Below are positions 1 to 9,076 of a stretch of 64,000 bases of DNA, piece by piece. The position numbers and the translations under genes are program-made. The first letter of the stretch is position 1, and each line of letters begins with the position of its first letter. This DNA is from Alphaproteobacteria bacterium (GTDB lineage: Bacteria; Pseudomonadota; Alphaproteobacteria; SMXP01): contig JANQPV010000068.1 of the NCBI GenBank assembly GCA_028285305.1, forward strand, positions 1-64,000. The letters run 5' to 3'. A model generated the notes under the pieces. It was not told the DNA's origin, ran no database searches, and was given only the letters and a program-made list of their open reading frames with translations.

Positions 1-98
1 GTTTTGGTTTTGACGGAAACACAAAACGGCTCCAGATTCTTTGTTTTGCGCGTTTCCTGACGGTGAACCGGATTCCACTTCACCTGGAAACGCTCTAG
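1..98 (-). repeat. CTAG-bounded two-hairpin intergenic element, copy 1 (cut by window start)
   Basis: This is the reverse-oriented copy of an element also found at 15341 and 18023. It keeps the arms GCGTTTCC and GGAAACGC enclosing a second stem (GGTGAA/TTCACC), and most of the second hairpin with the AACGGCT sequence. It ends with CGCTCTAG at 91-98, and the hppA stop codon TAG (95-97 on the minus strand) lies inside that terminal CTAG. The far end lies upstream of position 1, so its length cannot be given here. Confidence 0.85.
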
Positions 99-2209
99 GA
101 CGCAAGGACCGCCAAGAGCAAGAGCGCCACAATATTTGTGATCTTGATCATCGGATTGACGGCAGGTCCTGCGGTATCTTTGTACGGATCACCGACAGTG
201 TCGCCCGTCACCGCAGCTTTGTGAGCTTCGGAGCCCTTGCCGCCAAAATTCCCATCCTCGATGTATTTCTTGGCGTTGTCCCAGGCGCCGCCACCAGCGG
301 TCATGGACAGGGCAACAAACAACCCCGTCACGATGACGCCCAACAACATGGCGCCCACGGCGGCGAGCGCAGAGGATTTATCGGCAATGAACAACACCAT
401 GAAATAGAGCACAACAGGCGATAAGACCGGGAGAAGTGAAGGAACAATCATCTCACGAATGGCTGCCTGAGTGAGCATGTCGACGGCACGGCTGTAATCA
501 GGCTTGGCCTTTCCTTCCATAATGCCCGGAATTTCCCTGAATTGCCGCCGCACCTCTTCCACAACTGCACCGGCCGCGCGCCCGACCGCCATCATGGCGA
601 TGGAGCCGAAGAGATAGGGCAGCAGACCGCCGATAAAGAGCCCGACCACGACGTAAGGATTGGCCAGCGAGAAGTCCACGACGACGCCGCGGAAGTATCC
701 GTACGTATCTGGATTACTTGCGAAATAATTTAGGTCGGATGTGTACGCTGCGAACAACACCAAAGCGCCCAACCCCGCGGATCCGATGGCATAGCCTTTG
801 GTGATCGCCTTGGTCGTGTTTCCGACCGCATCGAGAGCATCCGTCGTGTTGCGGACGTTCTCATCCAATTCCGACATTTCGGCAATGCCGCCCGCATTGT
901 CCGTCACAGGACCAAATGCATCGAGCGCAACCACCACGCCAGCCAAGGAAAGCATGGTGCTGACCGCGATGGCGATACCGAAAAGACCGGCGAGCGAGTA
1001 GGTGAAAATAATCCCCACAACAATCACTAAGGCCGGCAAAGCCGTTGCTTCCATGGATACGGCCAGGCCCTGAATAACGTTGGTCCCATGACCCGTTTCG
1101 GAGGCCTTGGCAACACTTTGCACCGGGCGATGATCCGTTCCAGTATAATACTCCGTGATCCATACGATCAGCCCGGTCACCGCCAGTCCGGCCATCCCGC
1201 AATAAAAGAGCTTTCCGCCGGTGATCTCAATGTTCTGGTAGGTATATGTATCTCCCATTCCGATGGTGAAAAACGTCACCAGCCAAATCGCCGGCAACGA
1301 TAATACGGCCGTCGCGATGAAGCCTTTGTATAAGGCATTCATGATGTTGTTGGAGCTTCCCAAGCGAACAAAGAAGGTTCCCGCAATTGACGTGATAATA
1401 CAAACCGCCGCGATGGCAAGCGGGTACACCATCAGTTTGGCTGCTTCGGCCCCCTGGAAGAAGATCGCTGCCAAGACCATGGTGGCGACGATGGTCACCG
1501 CGTAGGTTTCAAATAAGTCAGCCGCCATGCCAGCGCAGTCGCCGACATTGTCGCCCACATTATCGGCGATCGTTGCGGGATTTCGTGGGTCGTCTTCGGG
1601 GATGCCGGCTTCTACCTTACCGACCAAGTCGCCTCCCACGTCAGCACCCTTTGTGAAGATGCCGCCGCCGAGACGGGCGAAAATTGAGATTAGGGACGCG
1701 CCGAGTCCCAAGGCTACAAGGGCGTCGATAACTTTGCGTTCCGTAACTTCAAGCCCCGCAGGACCCGTCAAAATTAAAAAATACCCCGCAACCGACAACA
1801 GAGCTAGTCCGGCCACCAACATTCCCGTCACCGCGCCCGACTTGAAGGAAATCTCCAGGCCTTGCGCCAAGCTTTCAGATGCAGCTTGGGTTGTGCGAAC
1901 GTTAGCGCGCACAGAAACCAACATGCCTATATATCCTGCTGCACCGGACAGGACAGCGCCAATCAAAAACCCAAATGCCGTCAGCCCACCAAGCAATATC
2001 CACAAAATGACGAAGACCACCGCTCCAACAATCCCAATGGTTGTATACTGGCGGTTCAGGTAGGCGTTTGCGCCTTCTTGAATGGCCTTGGCAATTTCCT
2101 GCATCCGTTCATTGCCTTGGCTTGCGCTCATCACTGACTGAACGGCCCACGCGCCATAGGCGATAGCCAATACGCCACAGCCGATGATTAGCCACAATTG
2201 AGTGCTCAT
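95..2209 (-). CDS. hppA: K+-independent membrane-bound proton-pumping pyrophosphatase
   Basis: This 704-residue integral membrane protein hydrolyses pyrophosphate and pumps protons across the inner membrane. About 16 hydrophobic segments span the protein. The substrate-binding motif [11 protein letters not shown] is at residues 190-200, followed by the Asp-rich DNVGDNVGD at 217-224. The motif GNTTKA at 463-468 has Lys467; in this family Lys at that position marks K+-independent pumps, whereas Ala marks K+-dependent ones. The start ATG has an AAGGA Shine-Dalgarno nine bases upstream. The gene stands alone, and its stop codon falls in the terminal CTAG of an intergenic repeat. Length and motifs are those of an intact family member. 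Confidence 0.97.
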   Translation of the reverse strand: MSTQLWLIIGCGVLAIAYGAWAVQSVMSASQGNERMQEIAKAIQEGANAYLNRQYTTIGIVGAVVFVILWILLGGLTAFGFLIGAVLSGAAGYIGMLVSVRANVRTTQAASESLAQGLEISFKSGAVTGMLVAGLALLSVAGYFLILTGPAGLEVTERKVIDALVALGLGASLISIFARLGGGIFTKGADVGGDLVGKVEAGIPEDDPRNPATIADNVGDNVGDCAGMAADLFETYAVTIVATMVLAAIFFQGAEAAKLMVYPLAIAAVCIITSIAGTFFVRLGSSNNIMNALYKGFIATAVLSLPAIWLVTFFTIGMGDTYTYQNIEITGGKLFYCGMAGLAVTGLIVWITEYYTGTDHRPVQSVAKASETGHGTNVIQGLAVSMEATALPALVIVVGIIFTYSLAGLFGIAIAVSTMLSLAGVVVALDAFGPVTDNAGGIAEMSELDENVRNTTDALDAVGNTTKAITKGYAIGSAGLGALVLFAAYTSDLNYFASNPDTYGYFRGVVVDFSLANPYVVVGLFIGGLLPYLFGSIAMMAVGRAAGAVVEEVRRQFREIPGIMEGKAKPDYSRAVDMLTQAAIREMIVPSLLPVLSPVVLYFMVLFIADKSSALAAVGAMLLGVIVTGLFVALSMTAGGGAWDNAKKYIEDGNFGGKGSEAHKAAVTGDTVGDPYKDTAGPAVNPMIKITNIVALLLLAVLAS

Positions 2210-2504
2210 AAGTTTTTGTCCTTCTTGGGATTAGATTTCTGAGACGCTTTTGTTGGAACGCGCTAGACTGCGCTACGTTTTTGTACTCTGGCCCTTAAAC
2301 GCGCGGAAAATGCCAAAGTTGGCTCGCGAAAGCAACCGCTTATGGCAAACTGCCAACCGGCCTCAGAGATGATTAAAAAAGTCAGGAAAGCTGCGACTTA
2401 CTGTCCAACGCGTCCAATAGTCCCCGACGCTGGGCGGTGCGACACCTTGCAGCGGTCCAAAATCACGGCCTGGTTGGGACTTAATGAACCGAATCCTGCA
2501 GCTG

Positions 2505-2972
2505 TTAGCGGCCGACCTTGCGTAAACGAGGAGGAGGAAAAGCCAGATCTTTAAAGATGATCATTCCCACGCGATCGCCAACCAGCTCCCGGGCCCGGTC
2601 TGCGAGACGTTGGCGCACGCCCTCCACGTCCAATTCATTGCTATTTGAGGGGAGTGTATTGGGAAACTTATGAAGTTCCCGGATGAACGTGTCCTTGATG
2701 TAGGGAATACGAGACTCAACGTACCACCGGTCGTTCGGACGCGGAATTTCGAGCTGAGCAATCAGATAGCCATACTTGATAATGCGCCCGGCCTCATTGG
2801 CAACCGGAATGACAATTATGGGAATCTCCACCACAGTTGGTCCCGGCGCAAGCTTCTTGTCAGAAAGGTCCGAGCTTTCGCTTTGATCCTCAGCCTTTTT
2901 CGGCGCGGACGCGGCAATGGCGGGCATCCCGCTCCACAAAAGAACGCTCAAAATCAGAAAAACAGCACGCAT
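2505..2972 (-). CDS. Secreted protein, FliL-like fold suspected
   Basis: A 155-residue protein with a clear signal peptide (residues 1-21, Arg followed by a hydrophobic core and an AIA-A cleavage site), so it is probably periplasmic. After a charged linker (about 22-45) the body carries a pattern reminiscent of FliL: a beta-rich region, then a segment IPYIKDTFIRELH, a helix with repeated Arg/Leu (VRQRLADRARELVGD) and a final strand IIFKDLAF. No other flagellar gene lies nearby and the flagellar link is only a fold-level impression. It is transcribed toward hppA with a 295-bp gap. Function unknown; a structure prediction would settle the fold. Confidence 0.6.
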   Translation of the reverse strand: MRAVFLILSVLLWSGMPAIAASAPKKAEDQSESSDLSDKKLAPGPTVVEIPIIVIPVANEAGRIIKYGYLIAQLEIPRPNDRWYVESRIPYIKDTFIRELHKFPNTLPSNSNELDVEGVRQRLADRARELVGDRVGMIIFKDLAFPPPRLRKVGR

Positions 2973-3088
2973 GACACATCACCTTGACCGTGGCTTTCGC
3001 CAGCTTGGTTCACTTCAGCTTGGATCAGGCGCGTTAAGATTCAGTTAGGGCTTGGCCCCTCACTATGGCGGCGTTGCCAGGTGGGAAG

Positions 3089-4033
3089 ATGTGTTTCATG
3101 CATTTTGATTGGTCGGACAAAAGGATTGAAGAGTGGGATGCGCTCATGGCACGCGTCCCCCAATCCAATTTGCTCCAATCGTGGCCCTACGCTCAAATGG
3201 TCAGAAGTGAGCTCAACATGATGCCTCGCTTTGCCACCATCATCGAGAACGGCAAGACCAGTGGTTTCTTTCAGATTCAAGAGGTCAAGCTGGCCGGCCT
3301 CTATCATGTGGTGGCTCTCGACCGTGGGCCACTTTGGTTGGAAGGAGCCGGCAGTCCGTCCCAATGGCAAGAATTTGTCGATCTGTTTGACAGGACCTAT
3401 CCGCGGCGCCTCGGCAGACGCCGGCGCCTTATTCCCGAATGGGAAAAGACCCCTGATCATAAACAAATCCTCACGAAGCACGATTGGCGGCCGAAGGCCG
3501 CCACTTATCAATCGATATGGCTCGATCTGAGACTGGATATAAAGGACATTCGATCGGGCCTTGGTCAAAAGTGGCGAAACGCCCTCAACAAAGCGCTGCG
3601 CTCGGACTTGATCGTTTCAGAGAAAAACGATCTGGCCTCGTTCGAGCATCATCTCAACCAATATGCGGGCGACCGGTTCCATAAACGCTACCAAGGGGCG
3701 TCTCCAAATATACTGCGGGCTCTGCACAAATACGCCAAGGAGCGAAACGAATGTCTCTTGCTTGAGGCACGGTTCGAAGATGTTCCCTGTGCAGGAGTGC
3801 TTGTTTTTCTCCATGGACAAGCTGCGACCTATCAAATGGGGTGGACGGACGAAACCGGCCGGGCGGAGAGAGCGCATCAACGGCTTCTTTGGCGGGCCAT
3901 CGAACTGTTGAAGGAACGCGACATCAGCTGGTTCGATTTGGGTGGAATTGAGCCCGACGCCGCCGAAGGTGTGACCAAGTTCAAGCTTGGTCTCGGCGGC
4001 AGGCCCTACGAACTCGTCGGGATGTATACGTAG
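3089..4033 (+). CDS. FemAB/BioF2-like GNAT-fold acyltransferase
   Basis: A 314-residue soluble protein with the duplicated acyltransferase fold of the FemAB/Acetyltransf_6 type. Family-like features are the N-terminal LLQSWPYAQ segment, the central KWRNALNKA segment preceding the second GNAT half (about residues 185-300), and the C-terminal WFDLGGIEP and KFKLGLGG strands. Members transfer aminoacyl or acyl groups to peptidoglycan precursors or exopolysaccharide; the substrate cannot be read from sequence. I prefer the ATG at 3089 because GGTGGGAAG precedes it directly; an ATG 24 bases upstream and one at 3098 are alternatives. It is divergent from the preceding secreted protein gene. Confidence 0.75.
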   Translation: MCFMHFDWSDKRIEEWDALMARVPQSNLLQSWPYAQMVRSELNMMPRFATIIENGKTSGFFQIQEVKLAGLYHVVALDRGPLWLEGAGSPSQWQEFVDLFDRTYPRRLGRRRRLIPEWEKTPDHKQILTKHDWRPKAATYQSIWLDLRLDIKDIRSGLGQKWRNALNKALRSDLIVSEKNDLASFEHHLNQYAGDRFHKRYQGASPNILRALHKYAKERNECLLLEARFEDVPCAGVLVFLHGQAATYQMGWTDETGRAERAHQRLLWRAIELLKERDISWFDLGGIEPDAAEGVTKFKLGLGGRPYELVGMYT

Positions 4034-4110
4034 TCCAGCTGCGCCGATTCGATTTGGCTGACGCCTTCCAATGTGCTTTCTTACATTGATCCAAAGGAAG
4101 GAGAAAGCCC

Positions 4111-4881
4111 ATGGATTTAGGACTGCAAGGAAAATCCGTTCTCATTTCGGGTGCGTCAAGGGGCCTTGGCCGTGCGTGTGCGGAGAGATTTCTAAGCGAA
4201 GGCGCTCAAGTCGCCATTTTTGGGCGCGATGCTGGGTCTCTTGAAAAGACACTCACTGAACTCTCCGGTGCCGGCAAGATTGTCGGCCGGCCTTGCGATG
4301 CAGGCGACCAAGCCGCGTTGGCCGACTGGGTCCACTGGGCAAGCGATGAACTGGGCGGCGTTGACGTCGTGGTCTCAAACGCCAGTGCACTTGGCGGAAT
4401 TCCCCGTTCAAAAGAGGGCTGGGATATGAACTACAACGTGGATTTGCTGTCTGCGGTCACCTTGTTCGACAACACCTTGGACGCTTTGAAGGCTTCAGAC
4501 GTCGGATCGTTTGTACAGATGTCGACGATTACGGCCGTTGAATATCATGGTTTTCCCGGCGGCGGCCTGAGCTACGGCGCGATTAAGGCGGCGCTTGTGA
4601 ATTATGTCGCCCAGCTCGCTCAAGAGTATATGCCTGACGGCATCCGGGCCAATTGTGTCTCACCCGGGCCGATCTTCCTTGAGGGCGGATCTTGGGATTG
4701 GATCAAAACAAATTTGCCGGACTACTATGCTGCGAACCGGGATCACCACCCGTCCAAGCGCTTTGGCAAACCGGAAGAAGTCTCGAGTATTGTGGCGTTC
4801 TTGGCCAGTCCGCAGGCGTCCTGGATAACCGGTCAAAATGTTGTCGTCGACGGAGGTTTTACGCGGCGCGTGGCCTTCTAG
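4111..4881 (+). CDS. SDR family NAD(P)-dependent oxidoreductase
   Basis: A 256-residue classical short-chain dehydrogenase. It has the cofactor glycine motif GASRGLG near residue 14, the SNAS motif in the middle, catalytic Ser in the STIT segment and the catalytic pair YGAIK (Tyr-x3-Lys), then SPGPIF. The C-terminus ends with the usual VDGG segment. It is likely a cytosolic 3-oxoacyl-ACP reductase-like enzyme of unknown substrate. A strong Shine-Dalgarno (AAGGAAGGAG) precedes the ATG. The VOC gene begins 16 bases after its stop, so the two probably form an operon. Confidence 0.9.
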   Translation: MDLGLQGKSVLISGASRGLGRACAERFLSEGAQVAIFGRDAGSLEKTLTELSGAGKIVGRPCDAGDQAALADWVHWASDELGGVDVVVSNASALGGIPRSKEGWDMNYNVDLLSAVTLFDNTLDALKASDVGSFVQMSTITAVEYHGFPGGGLSYGAIKAALVNYVAQLAQEYMPDGIRANCVSPGPIFLEGGSWDWIKTNLPDYYAANRDHHPSKRFGKPEEVSSIVAFLASPQASWITGQNVVVDGGFTRRVAF

Positions 4882-4897
4882 ACCCCAGGGGGGATGT

Positions 4898-5260
4898 ATG
4901 ATCAAGACTTATGGACTGACCCATGTCGCGTTGCGTGTGAAAGATCCTGATCGATCGTTGGCCTTCTATGAGCAATTGTTCGGCGTGAAGGAGTACTTTA
5001 GGGACGAAACAAGCGTGCAAGTCAAAGGCCCCGGCCCTTACGATATCATCGTCTTCGAGAAGGCCGCCGATGCAATACCTCAAGGGGGCATTGATCACTT
5101 TGGCTTTCGGCTTACGGATCCGGAGCATATAGGACAAGCGATCAAAGAGGCAGAGTCGATTGGTGCCAAGATTATTGATCAAGGTGAGTTCAGCCCCGGG
5201 CTTCCCTATCTCTATATTGAGGATCCGGACGGACACATGATCGAAATCTGGTATGAGTAG
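4898..5260 (+). CDS. VOC (glyoxalase/bleomycin resistance/dioxygenase) family protein
   Basis: A 120-residue single-domain VOC protein with two beta-alpha-beta-beta-beta modules. Possible metal ligands are His in THVALRV near the N-terminus, His in DHFGFRL mid-protein and Glu in the C-terminal HMIEIW strand. Family members are metal-dependent lyases, isomerases or dioxygenases, or binding proteins; no specific activity can be assigned. The start at 4898 is chosen because a purine-rich stretch (AGGGGGG) precedes it and homologous proteins start at this strand; the open frame extends further upstream into the SDR gene. It is probably co-transcribed with the upstream SDR. Confidence 0.85.
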   Translation: MIKTYGLTHVALRVKDPDRSLAFYEQLFGVKEYFRDETSVQVKGPGPYDIIVFEKAADAIPQGGIDHFGFRLTDPEHIGQAIKEAESIGAKIIDQGEFSPGLPYLYIEDPDGHMIEIWYE

Positions 5261-5272
5261 CGGCCCGAAAAG

Positions 5273-6784
5273 CTAGGAGGCGAACGTCCAATACTGCAGA
5301 CCATCGTCTCTTTTCGCCGCACTTCCCAAACGCCCGACAGGTTCCGTTTTGCCTTCTGTCAGAGCTGCGATCCCAACGTCGTCATTACCCGCCACGCGGC
5401 TGAGAAATCTTTCGCCCTCGGGCGTTCGGGCGACGACCACACCGAAACGGGGCGCACCATCCCGGCCATAAACCACGGTATAGGTTTCGATCCGGCCCGG
5501 TCCTTCGTAGTCCTCGATCAGTTCCGGGACCGCTCCGCGGCGCGCGTCCACTTCGTGCTGAAAGTCGAAGTCGTGCGGAAACTTCTCGGCGATGTCACGG
5601 TCGCGGGAAAGCACGATGGTATGGTTATGGGTGGCAAAGCCTCCGTTCGCAAAAAGCAACCCATGACGGCCGCCTTCACGCAACTTATTCATCATACAGA
5701 TGACGGCGTGGCTCATGTAGTTGCCAATCGGCCCGCCCCCAAATGTCAATCCGCCGAAAACCGTCGCCGGCCTGTTCAACGGCCAGTCGATCACCCGCCG
5801 CGCCATTTTCGGAACGCATGGAAAACAGCTGTACAGCTCCACATGGTCTAAGTCAGGCGTTTTCAACCCGTTCAGTTCAAGCGTTTTTTCCAGTGACACA
5901 CGCATACTCAAAGACTGCTCGAAGGTTTCGCGCGCCAAAATATCTCTAGATGCATGGGCGGCAGCGCCGCGGCCCACATAGATGAGATTGTCTTGAGGAA
6001 CACCCGCCGCCTTTGCCCTGGCGAGACTCGTAACGATAAAGGCTGCGCCTTGATTGACCGAACTGTTCGCCACCATAAGCTTTGTGTACGGAAATGCGAT
6101 GGGCCGGTTGGCGGGCGTCGGCGTAGAAATCTCTTCAGGACTTGCCCGCTTTCTGATCCAGGCCCCTTCGGTTTGCGACGCCACCTCCGCCATGAGCGAC
6201 CAAATTTGCGCGCTTTCGGCCTGGGCGACCTCAAGGGACTGTCCGTAAGCAGCGCGCCCAGCATTTTCAAAAAAAGGATAGAGCTCTGTCGGCGTGATCA
6301 CGCCATATTGCTGAGTAAAGCTGACTTTTCGCTTCTCAGCGGCTTGTTTCATTTTTTCGGTGGCGGTGGTTCCGGCCGCCGCTTCCGCTTTGACCCGGCC
6401 TGCCTCCGTGCGCAGAGCTTCGCCTCCGGTAATGGCAGCGACTTCAATTTCTCCCGACCCAATATGATTGGCGGCTGTGTTGAGCAACTTAATCGGACTA
6501 TCGCCGCTTGGGGTTTCCGAGCGAAAACAAATTTCCGGTTTTGCGCCTATTGCTTCGGCAAGCTGGTCTGACAAGTCCCCTTGATGGCGGAACGAGAACG
6601 GATAGACATGCGCGAGCAGGTTTATCTCGGCGAGCCATCCACCGCCAGCATCCGCATCGGCCCGCTTGAGTGCCTCCGTCATAAGGCCAAGGGGCTCCAA
6701 GCCATCGGCCGGATCCTCGGGCCGGTCGTTGATCTGCCCGCCGCCGATGACGACGGGGATGCGGTTTTCGCTTACATTGCTCAT
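5273..6784 (-). CDS. Thiolase-like protein (TLP1-type) with C-terminal extra domain
   Basis: A 503-residue thiolase-superfamily protein, about 100 residues longer than degradative thiolases; the extra C-terminal part (after about residue 400) fits the TLP1 additional domain. The segment that normally holds the nucleophilic cysteine (C-G/A-S-G) reads ETPSGDSP, so Thr replaces Cys. A His-containing GGGPIGNYMSHA motif and an SCFPC motif remain. Loss of the nucleophile means ordinary thiolysis is doubtful; acyl-CoA binding or an unusual Claisen reaction is possible. I chose the ATG at 6784 (MSNVSENR); the longer open frame adds 21 unlikely residues. It is divergent from an acyl-CoA ligase gene 131 bp away. 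Confidence 0.85.
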   Translation of the reverse strand: MSNVSENRIPVVIGGGQINDRPEDPADGLEPLGLMTEALKRADADAGGGWLAEINLLAHVYPFSFRHQGDLSDQLAEAIGAKPEICFRSETPSGDSPIKLLNTAANHIGSGEIEVAAITGGEALRTEAGRVKAEAAAGTTATEKMKQAAEKRKVSFTQQYGVITPTELYPFFENAGRAAYGQSLEVAQAESAQIWSLMAEVASQTEGAWIRKRASPEEISTPTPANRPIAFPYTKLMVANSSVNQGAAFIVTSLARAKAAGVPQDNLIYVGRGAAAHASRDILARETFEQSLSMRVSLEKTLELNGLKTPDLDHVELYSCFPCVPKMARRVIDWPLNRPATVFGGLTFGGGPIGNYMSHAVICMMNKLREGGRHGLLFANGGFATHNHTIVLSRDRDIAEKFPHDFDFQHEVDARRGAVPELIEDYEGPGRIETYTVVYGRDGAPRFGVVVARTPEGERFLSRVAGNDDVGIAALTEGKTEPVGRLGSAAKRDDGLQYWTFAS

Positions 6785-6915
6785 GTCTCGCACCGTATAT
6801 TTCACAATCTCGGCGTTCGTATCGCACGCCGGTAGCCTAATTTGCAATCCGTTCCAAGTGCACGTGTGCGCGGGGTATCTGGCGCTTCTGAAACGCTGGG
6901 TGTAGAAACAGAGGA

Positions 6916-8511
6916 ATGTTGAACGATCTTAATGACCAGATCTCTGAAAGCCGCTATCGTGCGCTCGAAGGGATGGATATTCCTTGGCTCCTCAATGAAT
7001 GGGCGACAAGGACGCCCGACAAACCTTTTTTCATTTGGGAGCCTTTCTCCGGTGACGCAGAGAGTTTTTCTTTCCAACGCGTGCAAACCGAGGCCCGTCG
7101 GATCGCGGCAAACCTCTTTGAGCGCGGCGTCCGTGCCGGTGATTTTGTTATCATCCACATGGAGAACAGTCCTGAATTTATCCTGTCCTGGTTTGCGTGC
7201 GCTGAGCTTGGGGCGGTCGCGGTTTCCACCAACACCAGGTGTGTGGCGCGGGATTTGGAGTATTTTGCCGAGCACACCGATGCGGTTTGCGCCCTGACCC
7301 AGCCGGCCTACGCGGGGATGATCAAAGGCGCTTGCCGAGATCTGAAGTTCCTTGCCGTGACGGATAACGATTGGGGCGAAACCGCTGAGCGTGATCCCGC
7401 CTGGGATGCAGTTGCCTTTGAGAGCCTTCTTGAGGGCGGTTCGTCGTCCTTGCCCGACCGGCCGCCCAACTCCCAAGCCAATCTTTCGGTTCAATTTACC
7501 AGCGGCACCACCTCTCGCCCCAAGGCGGTATTATGGACGCATGCGAACGGCATCTGGGCGGCAAAAATCAGCGCAGTGCATATGCGGCTGGTGCATGAGG
7601 ACCGGACACTCGTTTACATGCCTCTCTTTCATACCAATGCTCAGGGCTATTCGATGCTCTCCAGTTTATGGGTGGGCGGAACACTCGTCGTGCAGCCCAA
7701 GTTTTCAGCCTCCCGGTTTTGGCCTCTGAGCCTGAAATATGATCTCACCTGGCAGTCGACGATCCCGTTCGCGTTTAAAGCCATTATGGACCAGCCGGTG
7801 CCTACGCACTCCTACCGGTTCTGGGGAACGGCCGCGCGGATTGAAGAGGTCGAGCGTCACTTTAAGGTCAAGACCATTGGCTGGTGGGGGATGACCGAAA
7901 CCCTTACCCAAGGCATTGTGACGGATGTTGACCATCCCGGCCCCTCAGGCACGATCGGACGGGCCGCACCCGAATATGAGATTGAGATCCGGCGCGAGGA
8001 CGGCTCTCTAGCGGAGCCGGACGAACGAGGCCTCCTGTTCATCCGCGGCGTGCGCGGTGTTTCTCTGTTCAAGGAATATTACCGAAACGACGAGGCAAAC
8101 GCCAAGGCCTTCGATGAGAACGGTTGGTTTGATACCGGCGACCTCGTCCGAATTGGCGAGACGGGCGATCTCTTCTTTAGCGATAGGGATAAGGATATGC
8201 TCAAAGTGGGCGCGGAAAACGTAGCCGCCTCGGAGATCGAAACGGTCATTAATCTCACAGGGCTTGTCGAGGAGTGCGCCGTCGTTGGTCAAAAACACCC
8301 GATGCTCGACGAAGTCCCTGTTGCCTTTGTCATTCCGAAGGAGCCAGTCGACGAGAGTCTCGAAGGCAAGCTCATCGATTGGTGTAAAGAGAACCTTGCA
8401 GACTTCAAGGTTCCCCGAGCCGTCCATATCGTGGAAGAACTCCCCCGCTCAACGCTGGAAAAGGTCGCCAAGAACGAGCTGAGGGCCCGGCTTCCCGAAT
8501 TCGCTGAATGA
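6916..8511 (+). CDS. ATP-dependent acyl-CoA ligase (class I adenylate-forming enzyme)
   Basis: A 531-residue ANL-superfamily enzyme that activates a carboxylic acid as acyl-AMP and transfers it to CoA. The P-loop-like A3 motif FTSGTTSRPKAV is near residue 196, the A5 motif WWGMTET near residue 328, the A7 motif DTGDL near residue 410 and the C-terminal catalytic Lys region (EKVAKNELR) near the end. Similarity is toward the carnitine/crotonobetaine CoA ligase (CaiC)-like group, but the substrate is unknown. It faces the thiolase-like gene across a short divergent promoter region, which suggests a common lipid or terpenoid acid pathway. It converges with the MAPEG gene, 11 bp apart. Confidence 0.9.
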   Translation: MLNDLNDQISESRYRALEGMDIPWLLNEWATRTPDKPFFIWEPFSGDAESFSFQRVQTEARRIAANLFERGVRAGDFVIIHMENSPEFILSWFACAELGAVAVSTNTRCVARDLEYFAEHTDAVCALTQPAYAGMIKGACRDLKFLAVTDNDWGETAERDPAWDAVAFESLLEGGSSSLPDRPPNSQANLSVQFTSGTTSRPKAVLWTHANGIWAAKISAVHMRLVHEDRTLVYMPLFHTNAQGYSMLSSLWVGGTLVVQPKFSASRFWPLSLKYDLTWQSTIPFAFKAIMDQPVPTHSYRFWGTAARIEEVERHFKVKTIGWWGMTETLTQGIVTDVDHPGPSGTIGRAAPEYEIEIRREDGSLAEPDERGLLFIRGVRGVSLFKEYYRNDEANAKAFDENGWFDTGDLVRIGETGDLFFSDRDKDMLKVGAENVAASEIETVINLTGLVEECAVVGQKHPMLDEVPVAFVIPKEPVDESLEGKLIDWCKENLADFKVPRAVHIVEELPRSTLEKVAKNELRARLPEFAE

Positions 8512-8522
8512 GCCTGTTACGC

Positions 8523-8927
8523 TCAATTGAGCAGATCTGACGTCAGGCTGGGCAGCGCTTGCACGCCAACGATCGCGGCTAATACCAGCAAAAGAAGGAA
8601 AGTCAAAGCCATTCCCAGGACTCGAAAAAGCCCGGGGGCCTCGGAACTCCGAAACCCTAGAAAATGGATAAGGCGTGCAAGGATAAAAGACGCGCCAAGC
8701 GCATGGACGCCAAGCGCTGGAAGTCCATTGAGTTCGGAAATCGCAAGCAGGATTAGCGCAAGCGGCGTGTATTCAACGAAATTGGCCTGAACACGCATGG
8801 CCCGCTCCATGTCCGCATCTCCAGCTGGACCAACGGATATCTTTTTTCCCCGGCGAAGTCCGATGACGCGCGTGGACAAATAAACCAATATGATCGCAGC
8901 GACCGCCGCATAGATGCCCGTAATCAC
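8523..8927 (-). CDS. MAPEG family membrane protein
   Basis: A 134-residue protein with four membrane segments (about 2-20, 56-74, 78-95 and 105-125). The conserved family segment between helices 1 and 2 is present: ERAMRVQANFVEYTP, with the Arg-x2-Asn-x2-Glu pattern of the MAPEG glutathione-dependent family. Members act in glutathione or eicosanoid metabolism; in proteobacteria most are uncharacterised and are thought to detoxify lipophilic electrophiles. It is a single gene convergent with the acyl-CoA ligase. Confidence 0.9.
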   Translation of the reverse strand: MITGIYAAVAAIILVYLSTRVIGLRRGKKISVGPAGDADMERAMRVQANFVEYTPLALILLAISELNGLPALGVHALGASFILARLIHFLGFRSSEAPGLFRVLGMALTFLLLLVLAAIVGVQALPSLTSDLLN

Positions 8928-9076
8928 TTTTGTCTCCCATTATGTTTGGTTCAGCTACGCGTCTCAGCTGAAACGAGATCACGACTCAGCTTTTAGAGCC
9001 GGTTCCGTTGCGAAAGATCCGGCGGGTATACGAAATCGAGTTGCCTGAGTCTGGTAGAGTTACTAAGCTCCCCGCC

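Noticed and set aside
1527-2063. A long plus-strand frame (178 codons) antisense to hppA
   Set aside because: It is a shadow of the strongly biased hppA coding strand; composition is Pro/Ala/Thr-rich as expected for a shadow frame.
2342-2554. A 70-codon plus-strand frame overlapping the 3' end of the secreted protein gene
   Set aside because: It overlaps the end of a better supported minus-strand gene, has no good ribosome binding site and shows no recognisable domain.
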